Part shown: piece by piece, positions 1-10,427 of the stretch
How the letters are laid out: each line of letters opens with the position of its first letter
How positions within the stretch are numbered: position 1 is the stretch's first letter
NCBI GenBank assembly: GCA_029844215.1
Contig: CM056725.1
Coordinates: forward strand, 62,590,879 to 62,654,878
Length of the DNA stretch: 64,000 nt
Reading direction: 5' to 3'
DNA from: Przewalskia tangutica
Lineage: Eukaryota; Streptophyta; Magnoliopsida; Solanales; Solanaceae
Translations under genes and position numbers: made by a program
The notes under the pieces: model-generated
Databases searched by the model: none
The model's input: the letters and a program-made list of their open reading frames with translations, nothing else
Told to the model about the DNA's origin: nothing

Positions 1-1314
1 GGTGAGCGTACATGTGTTAAGCGAATAATACTTATGGCAATGCCTCACGGCTTTGAATAATACTTATGTTGATGCCTCACAAGCTTTGAATAATACTTAT
101 GGCAATGCCTGGCTTAAGCTGAATAACAAAAAGCGAAAACATTTCAAAAGAATCTTGAATCATTTTTAACGAAGATAAATATTTGGTTTTAAAACAAAGC
201 TTAAGAGTTATACTAGCTTTATGGGAAGTTAGGTATAACAACTTAAGAAAGATGAAAAGGCTGTTTACTTGTTTGTTTATAAAAGCCTTGTATTGATTTA
301 CATTAAGTGTAATAGGATTGTTTGATAAGTAGACATGTTATGATGCTACTGTGTTAGTGTCTTGTAATCTTGTGTAAAGGGTCATTCTTGCTTTGTGCTT
401 ACGTTGCTAACGGTAAGTCCGTTGTCTTGTTATTATATCACCTACCCCGCGACTTATTTATACGAGGCTTGCCCCGATGCTTGGTCTATCGGCTTTATGC
501 GATCTGTGAGACTATGCGGGCGGCGGTATGCTCGAGTTGATCATTCGGGCGTTTTGCACGATCGAGGATTCCTATGCGATCTGTTGAGACTATGCGGTCT
601 TTTGAGGCTATGCGAGCTGCGGGAGCCTAGGCGGATCTTAGGGGTTAGCTGCCCCGATCGAGTATACCTCATGCGGTGCATGTGTGACCTATGCGGTGCG
701 GAAGTCGAGGACTAAACACGAGAATGATACTATAGGCGATTGGCCTTGCCCGATCATTCGCGGCCTAGACTAGACACATTCTGATTTTCTAATCTTGTTA
801 TTGTTTGTGATATGGCACTATGTGCAATTGAGCGGTGTATTTGTGAAAAGGTTTTAAATACTTTGATTTCATTTTAAAGTACTTTATAGTTTCACATACT
901 TGGTACTGTTATCTTGACCTCCTTGGGGCTGCGTTCATCTGCCGGTAAGAGCGGCAGTGCTAGATCCGCGTCCTTAGGATCTCTTTGCATTGGTGTCGGG
1001 AGCTCCGTCTTATAGGAGCTCTACTTTTGGTATGATCTCACTGTATTGTAGATAGTTTATGCAGTCGAGGGTATGGCGGGAACCCTGTCGCCATAGTTAT
1101 ATATTTCCTTAGAAGTGCAGTAGTCATGTTATGCGATTGTCGGATGTAGCGCTAAACCTTGTTCATATATATATGCGAAAAGCAGCGTTTATTCACATAA
1201 GCGTGTCTTATTTTATAAAGCGTTTCATGTCTTGTTTTATATTTCGCTGATTTCTCGATGTATGACTACTTGGGTGCCGGTGAGGCACGATCCACGAGCC
1301 GAGCAGTCGTGACA
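1..1314 (+). mobile_element. 5' LTR of A1 (right part)
   Basis: Matches the 3' LTR of A1 from about 7139 to 8431 almost base for base apart from small indels. It begins inside a short direct-repeat block (about 33-bp units with GAATAATACTTATGGCAATG, 22-125), passes a minisatellite-like block rich in ATGCGG (about 470-715), and ends GTCGTGACA at 1314, immediately before the PBS. The 106-codon open frame at 395-715 lies inside this LTR and is not a gene. Confidence 0.9.
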
Positions 1315-1318
1315 AAAG

Positions 1319-1329
1319 TGGTATCGAGC
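1319..1329 (+). other. tRNA-Met primer binding site of A1
   Basis: TGGTATCGAGC lies four bases after the LTR end. The usual plant gypsy PBS complementary to initiator tRNA-Met is TGGTATCAGAGC; here the A of CAG is missing. Confidence 0.85.
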
Positions 1330-1515
1330 GATTAATCCTCGGAAAGTGTCTCTGACCGTATCTAGTAAGTCTTGATTATCGGTGTGTTGTGCACACGCCA
1401 ATGTCGAGGAGGCTATAGGATATTTAGGATTGGTTTCCATTCTTCTCATTACGAGATCGTGCTTTAGAGGCGTGTTATAGGTTGGACCCCTCTGCGTATT
1501 CCTTTCTATATGATT

Positions 1516-2700
1516 ATGCCTCGTAAAACGGCAGGCGAGAAGGGCAAGCGGCCGAGAGGCGCTAGCGAGACACCCGAGTCTGAGGCTCGAGCCCGATCTA
1601 TACGAGGCGGCGAGTTCTATGGCGCCCGGCCGGCGAGACCACAGTACCAGCGCCTCATCCCGCGGCACAGGCGGAGAGTTAGGCTCTGAGAGATAGCCGA
1701 CTTTTGGCTAAAGTTGTGGCCGTCTGAGAAGGCCGGATCACGGCGATTCCGGCTCGGCTCGGTCGCGCCGTAGTGCACGAGGCGAATAGTTTGAGCTGCG
1801 AGATTTCTTGAGTTGTAGCCGCGAGTTTTACGAGTGGCGGGAGAGATGATCGCGAGGAGTTCATCCGTCATTGCGAAGGATTATCACGGGTGTCGAGCTT
1901 GGAGGCGAAATTTGTGACATTCGGTTCGCGTCGGTGCGTGACACCGCGATCGATTGGTTTGATTCATGGGAGATTTCGGGAGAGCATGCACCTCCGGTAT
2001 GGGATGAGTTTTGAGGCTTTTCTCACACTTCTTGCCTCCGCGGATGAGGAGAACACAGTGATAGATTCTTCTTCTTTGAGGCGGGGGCCTTGCCGTCGAG
2101 AATACAATGTCGAGTTTGATTCTTTGGCTAGATATGTCGGCGTTGGTAGCGAATATGGAGGGAGGGTACCGCTCGTCGCGGGCTAGATGATTATATGGCG
2201 AGTCGTATGCGGGTGTTTCTCTTCGGTAGGTATGGACATTACCGCGTGCGAGCCCGTGCACTAGGATGCGAGGCGCGAAGACCGCGGGTAAGCGATATCG
2301 GCGAGAAGAAGGCGAGGCGGTTCTTTTGGTGGTCCTCGAGGTGGCGGCGTCGTGAAGTCGGTGCACCACGGCCCGTATGAGCGCTCTACCTCATTTCATC
2401 GGCCCAGGCGGTCGGGCGGTCGGGGCCCGGACCAGTTTCGAGTAGCGAGGTGCTAACCGTTGAGTGCGCTCGGTGTGCGTTGTGGCGAATACCGTACGGG
2501 AGGCGTACTCGGGAGCTTGCTATACTTGTGGCAGCGGTCACTGCGAAGTTGTCGGCCAGCGGCGTGGTGAGCTCGGCCTCGAGTGCATTGCGGCTTCTTC
2601 ATCCCAGCGATTACTCGCCGGAGTAAGGTACCACGTGGATCAGCGGTCGCGGCGAGTGCGTGGCGCGGTCGATTCTAGCGGTCCTCGAACGCGTATATGC
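1516..2700 (+). pseudogene. gag: gag of A1 (capsid and zinc knuckle), frameshifted
   Basis: Gag forms the virus-like particle. The start ATG at 1516 reads MPRKTAGEKGKRPRG, matching starts at 41970 (element E) and 54488 (a B element). The frame breaks near 1690. Further on, separated frames still show capsid signatures: a Trp-rich stretch (1950-2010, around FDSWEISGEHAPPVWDE) and EYNVEFDSLARYV (about 2099-2137) as in the retrotransposon gag family, and then a nucleocapsid-type zinc knuckle CYTCGSGH near 2518-2545. The region between ATG and protease is about 1.2 kb, normal for this lineage. Not functional as written. Confidence 0.75.
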
Positions 2701-2960
2701 TTTGTCGGTAAGCGGGATCGGAGGCCTCGCACGATGTCGTCCGCGGTACCTTATCGGTTCTGGGTTTGATGTGTATGCTTTGATAGATCGGGTTCTACTC
2801 TGTCTATATATCTCCGCTTGTTGCTAGTAGGATGAGGATAGAGCACGAGTCCATAGACCACTTCGGTAGCTACGCCGATGGGTGATTCGGTGGTAGCTCG
2901 GCGGGTATATAGAGCTTGTCTGTGACCATTCTGATCGTCGAACCCTGGCCGACTTGATAG
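2700..2960 (+). pseudogene. aspartic protease domain of A1, frameshifted
   Basis: Retropepsin-type region that cleaves the polyprotein. VYALID is followed by GATCGGGTTCTACT at 2786, where a catalytic DPGST motif would need GATCCGGGTTCTACT. One C of CCG is missing, which shifts the frame inside the active site. Flanking codons read ISPL.AS as in chromovirus proteases. Element E has the same loss at 43278, while element R keeps GATCCGGGTTCC (minus strand, 63206-63217). Confidence 0.7.
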
Positions 2961-3129
2961 AGTTGGAAATGATTGACCGGCGTGATCATGGGGATGGATT
3001 GGCTAGCCTCTTGCTACGCCAATGTGGGTGAGAGAGAAAGTAATGCAGTTCGATTTCTGAGGGCCGGTTGTTGAGTGGGAGGAACGGTATCGCCGAGGGT
3101 AGGTTATTTCCTACCTCAAGGCTAGGAAG

Positions 3130-3840
3130 ATGGTGCGAAGGGTATATCTACCGTCTCGTTAGTGTTTGATCTTGAGGCTGCGGTACAGATTTTCGATCGA
3201 TTCCGTAGTCGTGAGTTCCCGAGCGTGTTCCCGGATGACCTCGGGTATCCTCACGAGAGGAGATTGAGTTTTGTATTGACATATTGCGGATACTCGGCTA
3301 TTTCCATTCGCCATCTGAGAATGGCACTGCCGAGTTGAGAGAAGTGAAGGATCGGCTTAGGGATTTGCTAGAAAGGGCTTCATTAGGCAGTGTTTCTCCA
3401 CGAAGCGCGGTATTGTTCGTGAAGAAGAAGAAGGGCGGGGCGCTGCGCGTGTGTTGATTCTGACGGTGAACAAGGTGACCATTAAACGAATACGCTTCCG
3501 AGATTGATGATTTGTTCGACCGGTTGCGAGCGCGAATGTTTCTCAAGATTGATCTGCGTTGGGCTATCATCGAGTTCGTGTCGAGAGAGGTGGATGTCAC
3601 TAGAGTGCATTCGGACGTGCGGGCATTATGAGTTGGTCATGTCTTTTGGGTTGACGATGCTCGGCGGTATTCATGGATTTGATGAACGAGTGTTCAAACC
3701 ATTTTTGGACCGTTTGTGATAGTGTTCATTGATGATATCTTGGTTTATTCGCTCGAGCGAGGCATGCGGAGCATTTGAGGCTATCTTGTGATTCTCGAGA
3801 CCAGCGATTATGCGCCAAGTTTTCCAAATGTGAGTTTTGG
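3130..3840 (+). pseudogene. reverse transcriptase domain of A1, frameshifted
   Basis: Copies RNA to DNA. In order, in broken frames: IDDLFDRL (about 3502), FLKIDLRWAII (about 3538, corresponding to the LRSGYHQ motif), HYELVMSFGLT (about 3629), and the catalytic box VFIDDILVYS with FIDD at 3725-3736. The YxDD-type motif is FIDD, as in E and R and as is common in plant Ty3/gypsy. Several 1-base indels separate the blocks. Confidence 0.85.
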
Positions 3841-4059
3841 TTGACTTGATGGCGTTTCTTGGGCATATTATGGTGATGGCATTCGAGTTGATCTGGCGAA
3901 TCGGCGATCGAGACTTGGCGAGACCTCTACTCCGACGAGGTTCGCGATTTACGGGCCTTGCGAGTTATTATCGCGGTTAGTGGAGAAGTTTGCTTATCTC
4001 TGCACCGTTGACTAGGTGACTCGGAAAGCGACCAAGTTTGATGGTGATGCTTGTGGCGG

Positions 4060-4450
4060 GGTTTCGATTCTTTGAAGGAGGAGGCGCGGCCGCCCCGTTC
4101 TTACTCTTCGGAGGTCGGATGGTTATGTCGTGTATTGTGATGCGTCGGGCATCGGGTTGGGATGTGTATTGATGCGACATGGCGGGGTTATAGCATATGC
4201 GTCCGGCGGTGAAACACGAGGAACTACCCCGTGATTTGGAGTTGGCGGCCGTGATTCACGCTTTGAAGATCTGGCACTATTTGTATGGGGTTGCGTGGAT
4301 ATTTATACAGACCACAAGAGCCTCGGTATATCTTGGCCAGGGAGTGAACTTACGGCGAGGCGGTGGTTAGAGTTGCTTAGGATTACGATGTTGATATCTA
4401 TACCACGGGGAAGGCGATGTTGTGGCGGATGCTCTTAGTCGTGAGTCGAT
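4060..4450 (+). pseudogene. RNase H domain of A1, frameshifted
   Basis: Degrades the RNA strand during reverse transcription. VYCDASGIGLGCVLM (about 4130-4175) carries the first catalytic Asp. It is followed after a frameshift by KHEE.., LELAAVIHALKIW (about 4232-4275) and DHKSL (about 4312). The order and spacing match gypsy RNase H. The connecting region to integrase (4440-4600) encodes the linker that is also recognisable in R. Confidence 0.8.
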
Positions 4451-4599
4451 GGGAGCCTATCGGATGTGCGACTAGAGAGGAGGACATGGTTCGTGATTTG
4501 CATCGATTAGCGAGCCTTGGTGTCCGTTTGATTGATTACGATAGCGATGGGGTTAGAGTTCGTGAGGTTGCGAGTCTTCCATCGTCGAGGTGAAGAGCA

Positions 4600-5480
4600 G
4601 CGATTCGAGATCGGCTTTGATTCGATATCGTGATCTGACTCTTACGTGAGGCAAGGGTCGCTTTTGAGTAGCACGATGGGGTGCTAAGGTTTGGCGGTGT
4701 GTTCGGATGTTTGAGACTTGGCCGGAGTTCTTGGGAAGCACCGCGGTAGCGCGTTACTCTATCCGTCAAAGTCGACCAAGATGTACCACGACGCCAGATC
4801 TGTGTATTGGTGGGATGGCGAAGAGGGCGTTGCGAGTTCGTAGCTCGGTGCGTGTTGTCGGCGGTGAAGGTAGAGCACGAGGCACGGTGGTTTATTCTGA
4901 CGATAGAGATCGACACGGAAGTGGGAGGTAATCAACATGGACTTCACGGGATTACCTCGCTCGGAGAGACATGATTCTATATGGGTTATCGTCGGCGGTG
5001 TGAAATCAGCCCACTTTCTTCCGTCGGGCGACTTTTTGGTGAGGATTATGCGAACTTTACATCAGAAGATCGTCGGACTACATGAGTCCCTACGATCATA
5101 TCGCGAGAGGCGGTTCTGGCTAACCAGAGTCCTTCGAAGGGGTTTAGGGGCGGTGAGCACGATCTTGCATTTCATCCACAGTGAGCAGACGGCGAGCGCA
5201 CTATCGGACTGCGAGATATCTTTGCGAGCTGTGTTAATGACTTTAGTAGTAGTTGGGAGGATCATTTGCCTCTAGTTGAGTTCGCATATAATAATAGCTA
5301 CCACTCCGGTATTCGAATGGCGCCTTATGAGGCCTTGTATGGGAGAAGTGCGAGATCGCCTATAGGTTGGTTCGATGTGGGCGAGGGCGGCTAGTGGGAC
5401 GGTTTGATGCAGTGGCGATGGATAAAGGTGAAGCTTATCAAGGCGGCTATTAATGACGAGTCGGCAGTCGTATCACGAAT
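4600..5480 (+). pseudogene. integrase domain of A1, frameshifted
   Basis: Inserts the cDNA into the genome. The N-terminal zinc-binding region is around 4680-4850 (STKMYHD near 4776). The core begins with NMDFTGLPRSERHDSIWVIV (from about 4934; the Asp of MDF at 4940 is the first catalytic residue), then KSAHFLP. The AFHPQ region is disrupted at about 5160-5190, and EFAYNNSYHSGIRMAPYEAL (about 5278-5335) contains the GPY/F-module start. Stops and frameshifts occur throughout. Confidence 0.85.
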
Positions 5481-5734
5481 CATCGTCGTCGGCATCTTGA
5501 GTTCGAGTTCATGATTGGGTTTTCCTAAAGGTGTCACCCATGAAAGTGTGATGAGATTCGGGAAGAAGGAAGCTCGGCCCAGTACGTTGGGCGTTTAGTT
5601 GTCCGCGAGGTAGGCGGGGTTGCCTACGAGTTGAATCTGCCGTCCGTCTGGAGGCGATGCATCCGGTGTTCATGTATCTATCTTTGAGAGATGTATCGAG
5701 GATCCATCTAGGGTGCACCGATTGGCGATGTCGG

Positions 5735-5910
5735 TGGCCAGGGGCTATCGTATGAGAGATTCCATGGCGATAGTCGATGCGTCGAGTTAGGCGTCTGCGG
5801 ACGGGGCGTGGCCGTCAAAGTCTTGTGGCGGAGCGAGCTCGAGGAAGAGATGGCGTGGGAAGCCGAGGAGGACATGAGGCAGTATCCTCACCTATTCCCA
5901 CACCTCGGGT
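5735..5910 (+). pseudogene. C-terminal chromodomain-like tail of A1
   Basis: Broken frames near 5750-5905 show a YRMRDS..IVD/RVRRLRT segment, then SLVAER and WEAEEDMR..YPH, the layout of the chromodomain-like tail of Tekay/Del chromoviruses, thought to target insertion to heterochromatin. This tail is the main reason for assigning the lineage. The equivalent in E is at 46265-46445. Confidence 0.65.
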
Positions 5911-6044
5911 AATTCACTTTCCTGCTTGTAAATTTCCATTATCATTTATGCCTAAGTGTTGTTTTGTGGCGTGTGTGGCATTTGCTAGCTGTTTAAGCTT
6001 CCCGATAAGCGTATTGAGAAGGAACATTCGGGACGAATGTTTCT

Positions 6045-6055
6045 AAGGAGGAGAA
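6045..6055 (+). other. polypurine tract of A1
   Basis: AAGGAGGAGAA directly precedes the TGTTATACCC start of the 3' LTR. It would prime plus-strand DNA synthesis. Confidence 0.8.
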
Positions 6056-8431
6056 TGTTATACCCGTATTTCAGTATGTGCGTGGGAATACGTGCGTCAA
6101 AGTTTAGCCTTAAAGATAGGCGAGTTGAAATTTGTACCTGACTCGCTAAAGAATGCGTTTCGGCGAAGCGTTTCCCACGACTTCGTGAGTAAATTCGGCT
6201 ATGCCATTTCTTATTTTGCGGATTTTTAGAGAGGCGAAACATTTTGGACCAGCGGGAGGCAACAACAGCACCTCCGTTGATGGACAGATAGTCCATTGGG
6301 CGAAAATGGAGAAACATTAGCGCGTTTTTGTGCCATGGCACAATCAAGGAGTTGGTAGGATATTTGTGTTTAGTTAATCCTCACCTACACTTGCCTTGCA
6401 CTTGTCTTCATCTTGGCGTTGGTTGGCGAGCTTGACTATAAATACCCACTTTGATGAAGAGTTCTTCATCCATGAGATTATCTTCCAAGTCTAAAATCCT
6501 CTCCTCTCCTTAGTAGCCATTTCGTCCAAACACCTCCTCACTTGTGAAGGTGGCCTTGGCGAATACCACTGCTAGCCGAAATCTACCCCCTCCTTGGTAG
6601 AAAAGTTGTCTTCTAGTATCGTTATAATGCCCAAGTACCTAGCCCAAATCCTTAGTCTTTGGTAGAAGTTGTGAAGAACTTCTAAGGTTTCTTGGAGCTC
6701 TGGCGTGTACAACTTAGGAGCTAAACCTTGCTCAGTGCGACTTTATCTAGGATATTATTGGGCTTCAGGGTAATAATCCTAACCCTCTTTTGAATTAGAG
6801 AATACTTCTTTGTTGTAGTATAAGGATAAGTATAAATACTTAGAAGAATATCACGAGAAAGAATTGAACTATTACCACGATGAAGGTTTTAAAGAAGAAT
6901 AATCACCTTTGTACTCACATGAATTTTTTTGAAGACTTAAATAGCTCAGGGTAGGGTTGTGCTGCCCGACTTTCAGTAGAATTATGAACCCCTGTTTAGA
7001 ATGACCCTCGAGTAGTCTTTGATAGATATCGTGACTATTATGGTGACTCTGCTGTAGCGACATATTGACTTGGCGGTGGTTTTATTGAGAAGGTATGTGA
7101 TTCTTCCTAAAGCGTGATATTTTACAATATATGATGCGGTAGGCGTGCGTGTGTTAGCGAATAATACTTATGGCAATGCCTCGGCTTAAGCTTTGAATAA
7201 TACTTATGGCAATGCCTCACGGCTTAAGCTTTGAATAACTAAGAAGCTGAAACATTTCATTTCAAAGAATCTTGAATCATTTTTAGCAGAAGATAAATAT
7301 TTGGTTTTAAAACAAAGCTTAAGAGTTATACTAGCTTTATGGGAAGTTAGGTATAACAACTTAAGAAAGATGAAAAGGCTGTTTACTTGTTTGTTTATAA
7401 AAGCCTTGTATTGATTTACATTAAGTGTAGTAGGATTGTTTGATAAGTAGACATGTTATGATGCTACTGTGTTAGTGTCTTGTAATCTTGTGTAAAGGGG
7501 TCATTCTTCTTTGTACTTACGTTGCTAACGGTAAGTCCGTTGTCTTGTTATTATATCACCTACCCCGCTGACTTATTTATACGAGGGCTTGCCCAGATCT
7601 TGGTCTATCACGGCCTATGCGGTCTGTGAGACTATCGCGGGCAGCGGTATGCTCGAGTTGATCATTCGGGCGTTTAGCTTTGATGCGAGATTCCCTATGC
7701 GGTCTGTTGAGACTATGCGGTCTTTTGAGGCTATGCGGGTGCGGGAGCCTAGGCGGATCTGGGGTTAGCTGCCCCGATCGGTATACCTCATGCGGTGCGT
7801 GTGTGACTATGCGGTGCGGAAGTCGGGACTAGGCACCTTGAGAATGATACTATGGGCGATTGGCCTTGCCCGATCATTAGCGGCCTAGACTAGACACATT
7901 CTGATTTTCTAATCTTGTTATTGTTTGTGATATGGCCTATGTGCAATTGAGCGGATTGTATTTGTGAAAAGGTTTTAAATACTTTGATTTCATTTTAAAG
8001 TACTTTATAGTTTCACATACTTGGTACTGTTATCTTGACCTCGCTTGAGGCTGCGTTCATCTGCGGTAAGGGCGGCAGTGCTAGATCCGCATCCTTAGGA
8101 TCTCTTTGCATTGGTGTCGGGAGCTCCGTCTTATAGGAGGCTCTACTTTTGGTATGATCTCCTGTATTGTAGATAGTTTATGCGATCGGTATGGCGGGAA
8201 CCACTGTCGCCATAGTTATATATTTCCTTAAGTGCAGTAGTCATGTTATGCGATGTCGGATGTAGCGCTAAACCTTGTTCATATATATATGCGAAAGGCG
8301 CGTTTATTCACATAAAGCGTATGCTTATTTTATAAAGCTGTTTCATGTCTTGTTTTATATTTCGCTGATTTCTCGATGTATGACTACTTGGGTGCCGGTG
8401 AGCACGATCCACGGGCCGAGCAGTCGTGACA
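6056..8431 (+). mobile_element. 3' LTR of A1
   Basis: 2376 bp, starts TGTTATACCC and ends GTCGTGACA. It contains a TATA box (6437-6444), the 33-bp repeat block (about 7160-7245) and the ATGCGG-rich block (7600-7830). It is nearly collinear with the visible part of the 5' LTR and with the E LTRs. Confidence 0.9.
6437..6444 (+). promoter_or_regulatory. LTR TATA box (A1 3' LTR)
   Basis: TATAAATA followed by CCC, about 380 bp into the LTR. It is conserved in position in the E LTRs (39740, 46984) and, on the minus strand, at 9349-9356, 13443-13450 and 59549-59556. Conservation across copies supports its being the LTR core promoter. Confidence 0.65.
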
Positions 8432-9750
8432 ACACTTCCCGTAAAGCTAGTATAACTCTTAAGCTTGTTTGAAAACCAATTAGTTATCTTACATTTTTAA
8501 TAAATGGTTGATAGTCCACTTTTGAAATGTTTTGATTCTTTATTATTGAGCTTAAGCGTGAGGCATTACCCGTGCGTATTATTCGAGCTTAAGCGTGAGG
8601 CATTAGTAAGTATTGTCGATTAACACGTATGCGTCTGGTACTATATACATATTGTAAAATATCATGCTTTAGGAAGAATCACGCACATACCGTGAAATCC
8701 ACACACTTGAGTCGAGTATGTCGCGTGAAGAATCGACCTATAATAGTCTGAGATATCTATCAAAGTCTAGACTATTACGTGGGTCATTCTAAGCAGAGGG
8801 TCCTCGATTCTACGGAAAGTCGGGCGGCACAACCCTGCAGGTGAGCTATATAAGTCTCTTTGTGAAAGCAGGTCACATGTAAATCTGATTCGTATATTCT
8901 TCTTTTATACCCTTCTAAGGTGTTACGGTTCAATTCTATTCCTTAACAACCTTCTAAGTATTTATACTTATTCTTATACTACAACATTATATAAATTCTA
9001 ATTCAAAAGAGGGTTAGGATTAGTTACCTCATTAGCTTGATAATATCCTAGAAAAGTCGCGCTGAGCAAGGTTTTGCTCTAAGTTGTATGCTCGAGAGCC
9101 TTAGAAGTTCTTCACAACTTCTACTAAGTACTAAGGTATTTGGGCTAGGGTATTTTGGGCATTATAACAATACAAGAGGCAACTTTTCTATCAAGGGAGG
9201 GGTAGGTTTAGGCTAGGCTGGGGGGTGGGGTAGCCTCGGCGAGACTTCGCTCGAAGGGGAGGGTGTTTGGACGAATTGCTCAAGGGAGAGGGAGGATTTT
9301 CAAGACTTGAAAGCTTTAGTGGATGAAGAACTCTTACGTCTCAGAGGGTATTTATAGGTCGAGACATGGCCAACCAATGGCCAAGATCTAGCCAAGTGCT
9401 AGGCAAGTGTAGGTCGAATTAGGGCAAGTGTACCTGCCGACTTGCACCAAAATATCTATCCAACTTTATGACAAGGATTGTCATCCAATGCGACCTATTG
9501 CGTGACAAGTCCATGATGAGAGGGTGGGAAGTGTAAGCCCTCTCATTGGTCCAAGTGTTCGTCTCTCGGAAAAATCCATAAAATTAGAAATGACATGGCG
9601 GAATTTATCCTCGAAGCTGTGGAAGCGTTTCGTCGGAAAACTGTTCGCTTTGAGAGTTGTGCCTAAAAAATCGTCCAAGGCCTAACTTTAAGACCAAACT
9701 TTTTGTACGTATTCCTTTACGTACATACTCTGGAAATACGGGGTATAACA
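8432..9750 (-). mobile_element. Truncated reversed family A LTR
   Basis: Reverse complement of the first ~1.3 kb of a family A LTR. It ends GGGTATAACA at 9750, which is the LTR start on the minus strand. It begins exactly where A1 ends, at the homologue of the CTTCCCATAAAGCTAG stretch. The missing half should lie left of the window. No purine tract flanks 9751, so this may be a solo LTR or a rearranged end rather than a normal 3' LTR. Confidence 0.8.
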
Positions 9751-10427
9751 TCAAATCTGCTGGTAAGGTGACTTGCCTCGAAAGTTACCAAAGGACGCTT
9801 CTGTTACGGCCCTCTTACAACATCCTTGGTTAACGTTGATCTCTACGTTTCTCGGCTTTCTTGTGTATAAGCTCTTACAGCCATGCTCAAAGCTAAGCGA
9901 AGAACTACTCTTGCACAACCTCTCGTTGATATTCATCAAGATTCGCGATACATCGGTATACTCTGGTAGTTAAATCCGTAGCTAGTAATAGAATTCGCCT
10001 CTTTGCAATCCATATTCTCTGTTCTGATGCGTGGGCGAAGGTTCAAATATCATGGCATGATGGGAGCGCGCGCCGTGCTAAACTTTCTTTGGGGCTAGTG
10101 GCGTCATAAAACTCCCGAATGAAGCACCACCCGAGGTGATAATTGGGCTGTGCCCTCGCCGCCTCTGAACTCTGCTCGCGGCTCCGCGTGCCTTGCCTCA
10201 CAGGCGGGTTTGCCTACTGCGGAGCATAGCGATAAGGAAATAATTTACGTCGGAGGGTCGACTTACAACCACGACTCTGAGCACGATCTCGAGTGAGAAG
10301 AATAGAAACCAATCTAAATACCCTATAGCCTCGATTATTGATGTGGTGCGCGACCTGCGATAATCAAGACTGCCTTGAATGCGGTGCGTAGCGCTTTCAG
10401 AGATTAAGCGCTCACGATACCACTTTT
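9751..10427 (-). mobile_element. Reversed internal fragment with leader
   Basis: Lies between two reversed LTRs. The right 250 bp (about 10200-10427) is the leader next to a PBS and resembles the leaders at 29880-30005 and 35310-35440. The left 450 bp matches nothing else that I recognise in the window. The open frames there (66 and 62 codons) overlap on opposite strands and show no family motif. Confidence 0.55.
10409..10421 (-). other. Primer binding site, minus strand
   Basis: On the minus strand reads TGGTATCGTGAGC, an altered TGGTATCAGAGC, just outside the reversed LTR starting at about 10428. Confidence 0.75.

Larger units (their letters stand above)
1..8431 (+). mobile_element. Ty3/gypsy chromovirus A1 (Tekay/Del type), left end off-window
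   Basis: Autonomous-type LTR retrotransposon read left to right: partial 5' LTR, PBS, gag, protease, RT, RNase H, integrase, chromodomain-like tail, PPT and 3' LTR. Aligning the window start to the 3' LTR (near 7139) implies that about 1.08 kb of the 5' LTR lies outside the window. The internal region (1315-6055, about 4.7 kb) is typical for this lineage. Reading frames are interrupted many times, so no intact polyprotein is encoded in the sequence as given. The 3' LTR abuts a reversed family A LTR remnant at 8432, so A1 inserted into an older LTR of its own family; the other half of that LTR is off-window and the TSD cannot be checked. Confidence 0.9.

Noticed and set aside
395..715. 106-codon Cys/Leu-rich open frame
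   Set aside because: It lies inside the A1 LTR minisatellite; the homologous LTR copies at 7500-7830, 40860-41160 and 48110-48420 do not preserve it.
9773..9973. 66-codon frame with a hydrophobic stretch
   Set aside because: An almost equally long frame overlaps it on the other strand and no motif supports either.
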